NCBI GenBank assembly: GCA_028718545.1
Contig: JAQULT010000014.1
Coordinates: 1 to 38,406, forward strand
Source: Fidelibacterota bacterium
GTDB lineage: Bacteria > Fidelibacterota > Fidelibacteria > Fidelibacterales > Fidelibacteraceae
DNA: 38,406 nucleotides
Direction of reading: 5' to 3'
This document shows positions 8,643-16,493 of this stretch, one piece after another (positions within the stretch are counted from its first letter, which is position 1; every line of letters starts with the position of its first letter). Under the pieces are notes generated by a model. That model ran no database searches. It had not been told where the DNA came from and saw only the letters and a program-made list of their open reading frames with translations. The translations under genes were made by a program, and so were the position numbers.

Positions 8643-8647
8643 CTCCT

Positions 8648-8676
8648 ATTATAGGAAATATTTCTGCGATTTTCCA
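8648..8676 (-). promoter_or_regulatory. Promoter of the riboflavin operon
   Basis: A perfect TATAAT lies on the minus strand at 8653-8648, preceded after 17 bases by TGGAAA (4 of 6 to the -35 consensus). The predicted start near 8641-8642 coincides with the first base of the riboswitch P1 helix, which supports the assignment. Confidence 0.65.
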
Positions 8677-8704
8677 CTAGAATTTGCAGTTCTTTATAAA
8701 AACG

Positions 8705-10480
8705 TCAAGTACGCTTGAAACGCTTGTCCAGTTCTTCCAGGGTCAGATTGACGACAGTCGGCCGGCCGTGGGGACAGGCGTAGGGCGACTCCGTCTGAAA
8801 GAGCTGGTCTACCAGGTTCTGCATTTCTGCCGCCTCCAGGGGATCGCCGGATTTGATGGCCGCTTTGCAGGCGTAGGATGCCGCCATATTGTAGAGCTTG
8901 TTCGGGCGGGTTTCGCGGCGTTCGCGGTAATAATCCAGGATCTCCAGGACCACCCTGCCCTCATCGATGGAACGCAGGTCCGCGGGAACCGCTTCGATCA
9001 GCATGGTATTCTTCCCGAAAGCCCGCAGGGAAAAACCCAGTTTTTCAAAGGCGTCCAGCACGTCGGCCAGCAGGGAGAAATCATCGGGCGACAGTTCCAG
9101 GCTGACGGGGAACAGCAGCTGCTGACCGGCTTGGGCGGAAGCGCCCGAAAAGGTCTTCAGCGCTTTTTCAAAGAGAATGCGTTCATGCGCCGCATGCTGA
9201 TCGATCACGATCACGGCCGAAGCGATCTGGGCAAAGATGTACTTATTGTGCGCCTGCCACAGGGAGATCGCGGAACGGCGCGCTTCCGGAACGGCGGCAG
9301 TATCGATAAGGTTCTGATTGAACTGTTCAATGCGTTTTGTCAGCGGGTGTTCTTCCGGCAGCGGCGGCGGAGGCGGCAGCGGCCGGTTCCCCGGAAAGAT
9401 CTGCTGCTGCGAATTCCGGTTCTCCTGCGGCCGGTATGCGGGCGGATTGAAGACCGGCGAAGGCGGCGCCTCCCCCATGCCCGGCACGACCCGCAGGTTA
9501 TCCCGCAATACGGAAAAGACGGTATTCCGGATAAAATGGTACACCTGCCATTCGTTGCGGAACTTGATCTCGGTCTTCTGCGGATGGACATTCACATCAA
9601 TATCGCCGGGGGAAAGCTGAAGCTTCAGCACAAAAAAGGGATATTCCCCCCGTTCGATCATGGGCGCAAAGGCATTGTATACGGCCGAATTCATAAGCCG
9701 GTCGTTGACCAGGCGGTCATTCACAAAAAGATACTGCTCCCCGCTCTTATTGCGGACCAGGTCAAGGCCGCCGACGAATCCCGTGATCTTGTGCGCCCCG
9801 TCCGCGTTTTCTACCGGAATAAGCTTTTGCATGTAATGCGGCGAAAAGACATCCGTGATCCGCTGTTTCAGATCGGCGGGTTCTAAAATGAAGATCTCCC
9901 CATCATTGGAGTAAAGCTTAAAGCGCAATTCCGGGTAACCCAGGGCAAAGCGGCGCACCGTATCCACAATGTGCCGGTATTCCGTATTGGGGGATTTTAA
10001 GAATTTTCGCCGTGCAGGCGTATTGTAAAAGAGGCGGCGGACCGTTATATGGGTCCCCGGCTGCATGGGAAGCGGTTCTATACCCTGTATTTCCCCGCCA
10101 TTGATATTCAGTTTCCGTCCTTCGCTGCCGCCTTCCGGACAGGAACGCGCCTCTACCATTGCGACCGATGCAATACTGGGCAGGGCTTCGCCCCGGAATC
10201 CCAGCGTGCGGATATTCTCCAGGTCATCCACATTGGCGATCTTGCTGGTCGCATGCTGTTCAAAGGCCAGTAATAGATCGTCTTCCTGCATGCCGGCGCC
10301 GTTGTCCACGACCCGGATCTCATCTTTGCCCCCGTTGACAATGGATACCAGAATTTCGGTCGCGGACGCATCGATGGCATTTTCCATGAGTTCCTTAACA
10401 ACCGAAGAAGGGCGTTGCACGACCTCACCGGCAGCAATTTTATTGGCAAGTTGTTCGGATAGTATGCGGATCCCGGGCAA
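8705..10480 (-). CDS. mutL: DNA mismatch repair protein MutL
   Basis: 591 residues. The N-terminal GHKL ATPase has ENAIDA (33-38), DNGAGM (59-64), GFRGEALPSIASV (94-106) and the DVNVHPQKTEIKF motif (295-307). A Pro-rich linker at about 335-385 precedes the C-terminal dimerization domain, which shows DQHAAHERILFE (427-438), fitting the DQHA(X)2E(X)4E endonuclease motif, plus ACKAAIKSGD and CPHGRP. It is therefore probably the nicking type of MutL rather than the E. coli MutH-dependent type. The start is TTG: no upstream ATG fits, AAGGAG sits 6 bases before it, and the protein begins MPGIRILSEQLANKIAAGEV as expected. No mutS is nearby. Confidence 0.95.
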   Translation of the reverse strand: MPGIRILSEQLANKIAAGEVVQRPSSVVKELMENAIDASATEILVSIVNGGKDEIRVVDNGAGMQEDDLLLAFEQHATSKIANVDDLENIRTLGFRGEALPSIASVAMVEARSCPEGGSEGRKLNINGGEIQGIEPLPMQPGTHITVRRLFYNTPARRKFLKSPNTEYRHIVDTVRRFALGYPELRFKLYSNDGEIFILEPADLKQRITDVFSPHYMQKLIPVENADGAHKITGFVGGLDLVRNKSGEQYLFVNDRLVNDRLMNSAVYNAFAPMIERGEYPFFVLKLQLSPGDIDVNVHPQKTEIKFRNEWQVYHFIRNTVFSVLRDNLRVVPGMGEAPPSPVFNPPAYRPQENRNSQQQIFPGNRPLPPPPPLPEEHPLTKRIEQFNQNLIDTAAVPEARRSAISLWQAHNKYIFAQIASAVIVIDQHAAHERILFEKALKTFSGASAQAGQQLLFPVSLELSPDDFSLLADVLDAFEKLGFSLRAFGKNTMLIEAVPADLRSIDEGRVVLEILDYYRERRETRPNKLYNMAASYACKAAIKSGDPLEAAEMQNLVDQLFQTESPYACPHGRPTVVNLTLEELDKRFKRT

Positions 10481-10645
10481 ATTTGACTCCTTGTTTTCAA
10501 TAATAAATTAGGATTTATTGCCGCCATTCACAAAGGAAATGTTCGGCCGCCGGAAATCCCGGAACCGGAATACCGCTCCGTCCCTAAAAGACAAATAGCG
10601 CAAATGAACAATACGCGGAATTTATGAAATAATTCTTATAATATG

Positions 10646-10674
10646 TTGGCATTTATTTAAATATTCCTTATAAT
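10646..10674 (+). promoter_or_regulatory. Promoter of proBA
   Basis: TTGGCA (10646-10651), a 17-base spacer and TATAAT (10669-10674) make a near-ideal sigma70-type promoter. Transcription would start near 10681, leaving a leader of about 47 bases before the proB ATG. A second TATAAT at 10637-10642 has no -35 partner. Confidence 0.7.
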
Positions 10675-10727
10675 TCACACCCAATGGGGTAATTTTTACA
10701 GTTTATTGTTAATTCTATGAGCCGGCC

Positions 10728-11897
10728 ATGACAGAAAATATCGGGATCAGTGTACAACAGAAGGAGCGCGAAGCCGCTATCGGCGCTTCGCGACGCATTG
10801 TCCTAAAACTCGGGACCAAGGTTTTGCTTTCTCATTACCTGTCCGGGGGCAAGAACGGATATATTCTGCGTTTGATCGACGATATTGCCGAATACCGGAA
10901 AAAAGGCTACGAATTTGCGATTGTCAGTTCCGGTGCAGTCGGATTCGGGATGCAGGTTCTGGGACTGGAACTGCGTCCCGGCGATTTGAAGAAGAAGCAG
11001 GCTCTGGCATCCATCGGGCAAGCCCTGCTAATGCAGAAATGGAACGAGCTTTTTCGTTCCCGCGGACTGAACACCGGCCAGATCCTGGTAACTTATGATA
11101 TCATCGAGAACCGCAAGCGCTTTTTACACACACGCGACTGCCTGCTGACCCTGTTCCGCTACGATTCCATTCCCATCATTAACGAGAACGACAGCGTTTC
11201 CGTCGATGAATTGAAATTCGGTGACAACGATACGCTGTCCGCCCTGGTTTCCATTCTGATCGACGCCGATCTGCTGGTCTTGTTCACCGATACCGGAGGT
11301 CTTTATAAGGGCAATCCCAAACGCCATGCGGGCGCGGAACGTATCGGGTACCTGGACAAGATCGACGATTCCGTATTCAAACTCGTTGAAGACCGGCAGA
11401 ACGCACATTCCCTGGGCGGTATGCTATCCAAACTGCAGGCGGCAAAACGCTGCACCCAGGGCGGAGCCTCCGTAGTGATCTGTGACGGTATCCGTCCCGA
11501 TCTTGCCGGTATCCTGGAAGGGCGTGATATCGGCACTTTCATCAAGGCGGACCGGAAATTCCAGAGCAAGCGCAAACGCTGGATCTATTTCAACAGCAAG
11601 ATCCGCGGCAAGATCTTCGTCGACAAGGGCGCCGAATCCGCCCTGCAGCTGCGCGGAAAAAGTCTCCTGCCCGGCGGTGTGACCGCAGTCGAAGGAAAAT
11701 TCCCCGAAGGCAGCATGGTCGGTATATACAACGGTGAACAGCGGCTGATCGGCAAGGGGATCACCTATTATGCGAGCGAGAATATTTTAAAGATCAAAGG
11801 GCGGCAGACCGGCAGTATCTCAATGAACGAGGTCCCGCGTTTTTATCCGGAGATCATCCACCGCGACAATATGGTCGTGCTTGAAAGAGAGGAATGA
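10728..11897 (+). CDS. proB: Glutamate 5-kinase
   Basis: 389 residues. It phosphorylates L-glutamate to gamma-glutamyl phosphate, the first step of proline synthesis. The amino-acid-kinase domain (about 20-275) has VLKLGTK, VSSGAVGFG (67-75), INENDSVSVDELKFGDNDTLSA (from 151) and LFTDTGGLY (185-193). A PUA domain follows at about 290-365 (IRGKIFVDKGAESAL, LLPGGVTAVEG). There is an N-terminal extension of about 20 residues compared with common forms, and no strong Shine-Dalgarno before the ATG. Feedback inhibition by proline is typical of the family. It is one base away from proA, a classic two-gene operon. Confidence 0.95.
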   Translation: MTENIGISVQQKEREAAIGASRRIVLKLGTKVLLSHYLSGGKNGYILRLIDDIAEYRKKGYEFAIVSSGAVGFGMQVLGLELRPGDLKKKQALASIGQALLMQKWNELFRSRGLNTGQILVTYDIIENRKRFLHTRDCLLTLFRYDSIPIINENDSVSVDELKFGDNDTLSALVSILIDADLLVLFTDTGGLYKGNPKRHAGAERIGYLDKIDDSVFKLVEDRQNAHSLGGMLSKLQAAKRCTQGGASVVICDGIRPDLAGILEGRDIGTFIKADRKFQSKRKRWIYFNSKIRGKIFVDKGAESALQLRGKSLLPGGVTAVEGKFPEGSMVGIYNGEQRLIGKGITYYASENILKIKGRQTGSISMNEVPRFYPEIIHRDNMVVLEREE

Positions 11898-11898
11898 A

Positions 11899-13149
11899 AT
11901 GACGGTTCGCGAAATGGCCGCAAAGACCCATCAGGCTTATCAGTCCTTTTTAAAGCAGGGATCGTCAGCTATGAAAGACCGGATCCTCGGATCCGTCGCC
12001 GAAAAGCTGGATGCCCGGCGCGGACTGCTGATAGCGGAGAACCATAAAGACCTCCTTGCCGGAAAAGAGCAGGGCCTTTCAGCGGCTCTGCTTGACCGGC
12101 TGACCCTGAATGAAGCCCGCATCGATGGCATGATCCGCTCCTGCCGGGAGATCATCAGCCTGAATGATCCGGTCGGCAGGATTTACGATATGCATGTGCG
12201 TCCGGCCGGATTCCGGGTGGGAAAAATGCGGGTACCCATCGGTGTGATCGGCATTATCTATGAGGCGCGTCCCAATGTAACGATCGAAGCGGCCGCGCTG
12301 TGCCTGAAATCGGGGAATGCCGTGATCCTGCGCGGCGGGACCTCGGCTTATTATTCCAACATGGCCCTAGTTTCCGTTTTACAGGAGGCACTGCTTGACA
12401 ACGGCATTGACAGGCATCTTTTATCCTATCTGGATTCGCGAGAACGCAGTGCCGTGGATGAAATGCTGCAGCAGGACGATCTGATCCACCTGATCATTCC
12501 CCGCGGCGGCGAAAGCCTGATCCGCAGCGTGGCAGAAAAATCCCGTATCCCGGTTTTGAAACATTACAAAGGCGTTTGCCATGTCTATGTCCACAAATCT
12601 GCGGATCCGGCCATGGCCCGAGCAATCATTCTCAATGCCAAGGTGCAGCGCCCGGGCGTCTGCAATGCCGCCGAGACCCTGCTGGTCGATGCCGCCCTTG
12701 CCGAAACCTTCCTACCGGCGGCCCTGCAGGACCTTCAGAAGGCGGGCGTGGAGATCCGCGCCTGCGAACGGACCCGGGACATTTATAGCGAAAAGGTTCT
12801 AGCGGCAAGCGAGGAAGATTATTATACCGAATTTCTGGACCTTATCCTTGCGGTGAAGATCGTGGATGACATTGATGCAGCCGTAGATCATATTAACCGT
12901 TACGGTTCCGCGCACACCGATGCCATCGTAACCCGCGATATCGATGCGGCAAATACCTTTATCCGTAATACGGACAGCGCCTCGGTGATCGTGAACGCCA
13001 GCACGCGCCTGGCGGACGGCGGGGTTTACGGGCTGGGCGCGGAGATCGGCATTTCAACCGATCGTCTGCATGCCCGCGGCCCGATGGGCCTAGAAGAATT
13101 GACCAGCTACAAATGGATCGTCCTGGGCGAGGGGCAAATCCGGGAATAG
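11899..13149 (+). CDS. proA: Gamma-glutamyl phosphate reductase
   Basis: 416 residues from the chosen ATG. It is an NADPH-dependent aldehyde-dehydrogenase-fold enzyme making glutamate-5-semialdehyde, which cyclises on the way to proline. Visible motifs are YEARPNVTIEAAALCLKSGN, the catalytic cysteine in QRPGVCNAAETLL (Cys255), and the C-terminal GAEIGISTDRLHARGPMGLEELTSYKW. The frame can begin at a TTG six codons earlier inside proB, but AGAGGA lies 5 bases before the ATG at 11899. Only one base separates it from the proB stop. No proC is in the window. Confidence 0.96.
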   Translation: MTVREMAAKTHQAYQSFLKQGSSAMKDRILGSVAEKLDARRGLLIAENHKDLLAGKEQGLSAALLDRLTLNEARIDGMIRSCREIISLNDPVGRIYDMHVRPAGFRVGKMRVPIGVIGIIYEARPNVTIEAAALCLKSGNAVILRGGTSAYYSNMALVSVLQEALLDNGIDRHLLSYLDSRERSAVDEMLQQDDLIHLIIPRGGESLIRSVAEKSRIPVLKHYKGVCHVYVHKSADPAMARAIILNAKVQRPGVCNAAETLLVDAALAETFLPAALQDLQKAGVEIRACERTRDIYSEKVLAASEEDYYTEFLDLILAVKIVDDIDAAVDHINRYGSAHTDAIVTRDIDAANTFIRNTDSASVIVNASTRLADGGVYGLGAEIGISTDRLHARGPMGLEELTSYKWIVLGEGQIRE

Positions 13150-13196
13150 AGCCTTATACCCCGCTTCCTTTGGGAATACACCACCTGAAATACGTT

Positions 13197-14267
13197 TTAT
13201 AAATTCATTATTGAAGTAACTTTTTTATAGATCCGGGTTTCTGCACCGGATGGTTCACGGGCCATCCCGAGGAATTCCCAGCCATTGCGTTCGTAATATC
13301 CGCAAAGATCGGTCGTAATGAACAGCTCCCGGAAGCCCGCCAGTTCCGCTTCCCTTTCCGCATACCGCATCAGCATGTTCCCCAGCGCCTTGCCGCGTTC
13401 CTTCTCTTCGACATACAGTCCGCAGAGCCAGGGATACAGATCATGCCGGCTGACAAAATCGTTCATGATCAGTCCGCAGCAGCCAACGATACACTCCCCC
13501 TTCAATAATACAAAGAACTGCGGTATACGCAGGGGCATTTCCCCGGGATGCCGGATGGCGTCCTCGAAAAAGGCATAATTTTCTTTTTTGCCCCATTTTG
13601 CGTGATAATAGGCAATGGCTTCTTCGAGCCCGCCGGGATGTTCCTGCATTCTTACAACGCGGTATTGGCCTGTCCGCTGCGGGTTCATTTCTTTCAGATA
13701 GTCGGGTTGGGTTTTGGCAAACAAATAACTGTCTCCCATGCTGTCCCCGGATTCGTTGCAGCGGTCCCCGCGCAGCCGGCCTTCAAAGCGGTAGCCGCAG
13801 GCGCCGATGACCGCGGCCGAAGCCCGGTTCCGTGTATCGCAGCCCAGCTGTACCCGGTAAAGTCCCAACTCCAGAAAACAGTATTTTTCCAGGATGCACA
13901 GTGCTTCCCGCATAAAGCCTTTTCCGGTTGCACTTTTTTTCAGCCAATATCCGATCTCGGCGCTGTGTTTTTCGGATGAAATGTCGAAGGCCTGGATGTT
14001 TCCGATATATTCGCCGCTTTCGCGAATAAAGATCCCGTATTCCACCCGCTCGCCTTCAAGGGTCTTGATTTCTTTATTTTTTAAATAATCCAGGACACTT
14101 TCGACGGAGTCGTCATTTTTTTCCCAGGGACAGAAGGGATGTAAATGTTCACGGCTTTCGTCGACGGCCCGGAAGATCTCTTCCGCTATTTTGCGGGTAG
14201 GGCGGGTCCGGCGCAAATCCAGACGCGGCCCCCGGAGCTGTTCCTTAAATTGCTTGTTAACTTTCAT
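13197..14267 (-). CDS. Fusion of two GNAT acetyltransferase domains
   Basis: 356 residues with two GNAT folds in tandem. The first (about 10-185) resembles RimJ/RimL-type N-terminal acetyltransferases: RGPRLDLRRTRP, EIGYWLKKSATGKGFMREA (104-122) and YRVQLGCDTRNRASAAVIGACGYRFEGRLR. The second (about 200-350) has its own acetyl-CoA loop WLCGLYVEEKERGKALGNMLM (280-300) and ends YYERNGWEFLGMARE. Each part is a complete domain, so this is a real fusion and not a frame error. Substrates are unknown. It starts 4 bases after the ABC permease, so it is likely cotranscribed with the exporter and may modify its substrate or confer resistance. Confidence 0.85.
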   Translation of the reverse strand: MKVNKQFKEQLRGPRLDLRRTRPTRKIAEEIFRAVDESREHLHPFCPWEKNDDSVESVLDYLKNKEIKTLEGERVEYGIFIRESGEYIGNIQAFDISSEKHSAEIGYWLKKSATGKGFMREALCILEKYCFLELGLYRVQLGCDTRNRASAAVIGACGYRFEGRLRGDRCNESGDSMGDSYLFAKTQPDYLKEMNPQRTGQYRVVRMQEHPGGLEEAIAYYHAKWGKKENYAFFEDAIRHPGEMPLRIPQFFVLLKGECIVGCCGLIMNDFVSRHDLYPWLCGLYVEEKERGKALGNMLMRYAEREAELAGFRELFITTDLCGYYERNGWEFLGMAREPSGAETRIYKKVTSIMNL

Positions 14268-14271
14268 CGCT

Positions 14272-15000
14272 TTAGGGGTGTTTCATTGCATGGCGGAATG
14301 CCAGGACCGCAAGGACGGAGAACGTCAGTGTATAGCCGAGCACAATAAAAAAAGAGCTGCTGTAATCCGAGAAAACCGCACCGTTCATGATTGCACGAAG
14401 GCTGTCGATGGCGTGGGCGAACGGCATAAGGTAAGCGATCCGCGCAAAGATGCCGCCGACCATCTTCAATTCCATCCAGGCTCCGGAGAAAAGTGAAACT
14501 ACAACAATAAGGATGGAGCCTACGGCCGAAACCTGATTTTCCGTGAACAGCGCTCCCAGGATCACGCCCAGACCGGTACAGGACAATGCCATCAGGAAAA
14601 AGACCAGCAGGGATAAAAGCAGTTGCTGATAGACCGCACCCATTAACGCCCCCAGGATCAGGCAGACCGCCGTCTGCATCAGTGCAAAGGGTAGAAAGGG
14701 AAGCATATAGGCGAAAATAAAATCCGCAGGACGCAACGGCGTTGTATACAGCCGGACCAGAAAAGCGTTTCGCCGGTCTTTTGCCAGAAGAACGGAGGCG
14801 AACATGACGATGAGGGTATAACTGAATATGGTCACTCCGGGTGCCAGGTTCAGAGGTGAAAAAACCTGCAATCCCGTGCGACTGTAAATCGTATTAAATA
14901 ATACCAGCATCAGCAAGGGCAGCAGTACTCCCAGGGATGTGGTCAGGGGATCGCGATAGATCTCTTTCATGTTCCTTTCGGCAAGGCGATAAAATCTCAC
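14272..15000 (-). CDS. ABC-2 type transporter permease
   Basis: 242 residues with six predicted membrane segments (for example TSLGVLLPLLMLVLFNTIY, FSYTLIVMFASVLLA, LLLSLLVFFLMALSCTGLGVILGAL and a last one at VLGYTLTFSVLAVLAF). It matches the ABC-2 membrane family of drug, lipid or polysaccharide exporters. The start is GTG, overlapping the ATPase stop as GTGA; GGAGG lies 7 bases upstream, so the GTG is well supported. A later ATG (codon 11) would remove part of the first amphipathic helix. The substrate is unknown. Confidence 0.88.
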   Translation of the reverse strand: MRFYRLAERNMKEIYRDPLTTSLGVLLPLLMLVLFNTIYSRTGLQVFSPLNLAPGVTIFSYTLIVMFASVLLAKDRRNAFLVRLYTTPLRPADFIFAYMLPFLPFALMQTAVCLILGALMGAVYQQLLLSLLVFFLMALSCTGLGVILGALFTENQVSAVGSILIVVVSLFSGAWMELKMVGGIFARIAYLMPFAHAIDSLRAIMNGAVFSDYSSSFFIVLGYTLTFSVLAVLAFRHAMKHP

Positions 15001-15944
15001 GGCGCCACCTCCTCTCCCGTCAGCTTAAGGAACACGTCATCCAGCGAAGGCTGTTCCCAGCTGATTCCTTCAATGATAACCTTATATTTGCGGAGAATAT
15101 CGGTAATATGGTACAGATCCGGATTGGGGTGCCGTATCTCCAGGTCACTGCCGTCCATCTCTGCGTGCATACCCGCACTTCTCAATTCTGCGAGACAGGG
15201 CTCTTCCAGGCCTTTTCCCGAGATCCGGATACATTTTTCACTGCTGTAACGGTTCTTCAGTTCCCGGCTGCTCCCCTGCGCGATGATACTGCCTTTGTTT
15301 ATAATGGCAATATGATCGGCCAGCGCGTCCGCCTCCTCCAGATAATGCGTGGTCAGGAGAATGGTCTTCTGTCCTTTCAGCCGTTCAATATAATTCCATA
15401 CCGATCTCCGCGCTCCCGGATCCAGTCCCAGTGTCGGTTCATCCAGGAAAAGGATTTCCGGATCCGACATCATCGCCATGGCGATACTGAGCCGGCGCTG
15501 CAGGCCGCCTGAAAGTTTTCGCGACTGCTCCCGGCGTTCCTGCAGACCCATCAGTTCCGTCAATTCCCGGGCACGCTGCAGAGATAACTCCCGTGACATG
15601 CCGAAGACACCGCCCATCAGCAAAAGATTTTCTTTCACGGTTAAATGGCCGGTAATGGCGGTTTCCTGGGGTGATACGCCGATGATCTTTTTGACCGCTG
15701 CGGCTTCCCGGATAATATCTTTACTCAAGAGGCTGGCAGTTCCGCTGTCCGGACGGAGCAGGCAGGACAGCATTTTGATACTGGTCGTTTTTCCTGCGCC
15801 GTTGGTTCCGAGCAGTGCAAAAATCTCTCCCCGGCGAATTGAAAGGTCAATTGCGTTCACGGCTTTCAGTGTGCCGAAATTTTTCGTCAGACCGCGGGCT
15901 TCAACCGCAATTGTTTGATGATTTTCATAGAGTTTCTCGGGCAT
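14997..15944 (-). CDS. ABC transporter ATP-binding protein (drug or antibiotic exporter type)
   Basis: 315 residues. The ATPase domain shows Walker A GTNGAGKT (46-53), signature LSGGLQRR (144-151), Walker B ILFLDEP (164-170) and the switch His in LLTTHYLEEADAL. A C-terminal domain of about 80 residues (from SSEKCIRISGKGL) is typical of CcmA/DrrA-type exporters. The ATG at 15944 is used because GGAGG sits 5 bases upstream; a GTG two codons earlier lies inside that Shine-Dalgarno. It pairs with the overlapping permease gene. Its Shine-Dalgarno lies partly inside a hairpin at 15951-15965. Confidence 0.92.
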   Translation of the reverse strand: MPEKLYENHQTIAVEARGLTKNFGTLKAVNAIDLSIRRGEIFALLGTNGAGKTTSIKMLSCLLRPDSGTASLLSKDIIREAAAVKKIIGVSPQETAITGHLTVKENLLLMGGVFGMSRELSLQRARELTELMGLQERREQSRKLSGGLQRRLSIAMAMMSDPEILFLDEPTLGLDPGARRSVWNYIERLKGQKTILLTTHYLEEADALADHIAIINKGSIIAQGSSRELKNRYSSEKCIRISGKGLEEPCLAELRSAGMHAEMDGSDLEIRHPNPDLYHITDILRKYKVIIEGISWEQPSLDDVFLKLTGEEVAP

Positions 15945-15950
15945 AAACAC

Positions 15951-15965
15951 CTCCCGTTCCGGGAG
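15951..15965 (-). promoter_or_regulatory. Hairpin covering the Shine-Dalgarno of the ABC exporter operon
   Basis: CTCCCG-GAA-CGGGAG on the minus strand is a 6-bp perfect stem with a 3-base loop. Its 3' arm provides GGGAG of the GGGAGGTG ribosome-binding site of the ATPase gene. Such a stem could reduce translation initiation; whether anything opens it is not visible. Confidence 0.45.
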
Positions 15966-16053
15966 AACTTACCATACAAATATCTTTATAACAATATAAA
16001 AATTACTCTTGATTATGATCCGCAATATTGGTTTTGAAGATACCGGGAAAAGT

Positions 16054-16422
16054 TTATTTTTTAAAAATGAAATATACCGCCAGGATCAGAAAGGCAAAAC
16101 CGATCATGTGGTTTAGGCGAAAGCTTTCATTGCGGAAAACCAGCAGCGTAAAGGCCGTAAAAACCGTCAATGTGATCACTTCCTGCAGCACTTTCAGTTC
16201 CACCAGCGTAAAGGGTCCGCCGTTTCCGATATATCCCAGGCGGTTCGCCGGCACCTGAAAACAGTATTCGAAAAATGCAATGCCCCAGCTGATCAGAATA
16301 ACGGTAAAAAGACCGAGTTTACCAAAGCCTTTCATTTCCGCAAATTTCAGGTGGCCGTACCATGCAATTGTCATAAAGGAATTCGAGAGGATCAGCAGTC
16401 CGATCGTCAATAGTTGTTTCAT
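16054..16422 (-). CDS. DUF486 (DMT superfamily) small membrane protein
   Basis: 122 residues with four predicted membrane helices (LLTIGLLILSNSFMTIAWYGHL; LGLFTVILISWGIAFFEYCF; LQEVITLTVFTAFTLLVF; MIGFAFLILAVYFIF). The motif FEYCFQVPANRLGY and the GGPFTLVELKVLQEVITL stretch are characteristic of DUF486 proteins, a family related to small drug/metabolite transporters with no proven substrate. The ATG at 16422 gives the normal family length; the same frame stays open far upstream, but only as a shadow of the MgtE-like gene. It lies 71 bases after that gene on the same strand. Confidence 0.87.
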   Translation of the reverse strand: MKQLLTIGLLILSNSFMTIAWYGHLKFAEMKGFGKLGLFTVILISWGIAFFEYCFQVPANRLGYIGNGGPFTLVELKVLQEVITLTVFTAFTLLVFRNESFRLNHMIGFAFLILAVYFIFKK

Positions 16423-16493
16423 TGTTTTCTCACTGCCAGAGCGGAAAATCCCGCTTTTGTTATTGGTTGATAATTCATTCCCGCTAAAGCAAT

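Noticed and set aside
10637..10642. Additional TATAAT as a second proBA promoter
   Set aside because: No acceptable -35 box 16-18 bases upstream; the pair at 10646-10674 is much better.
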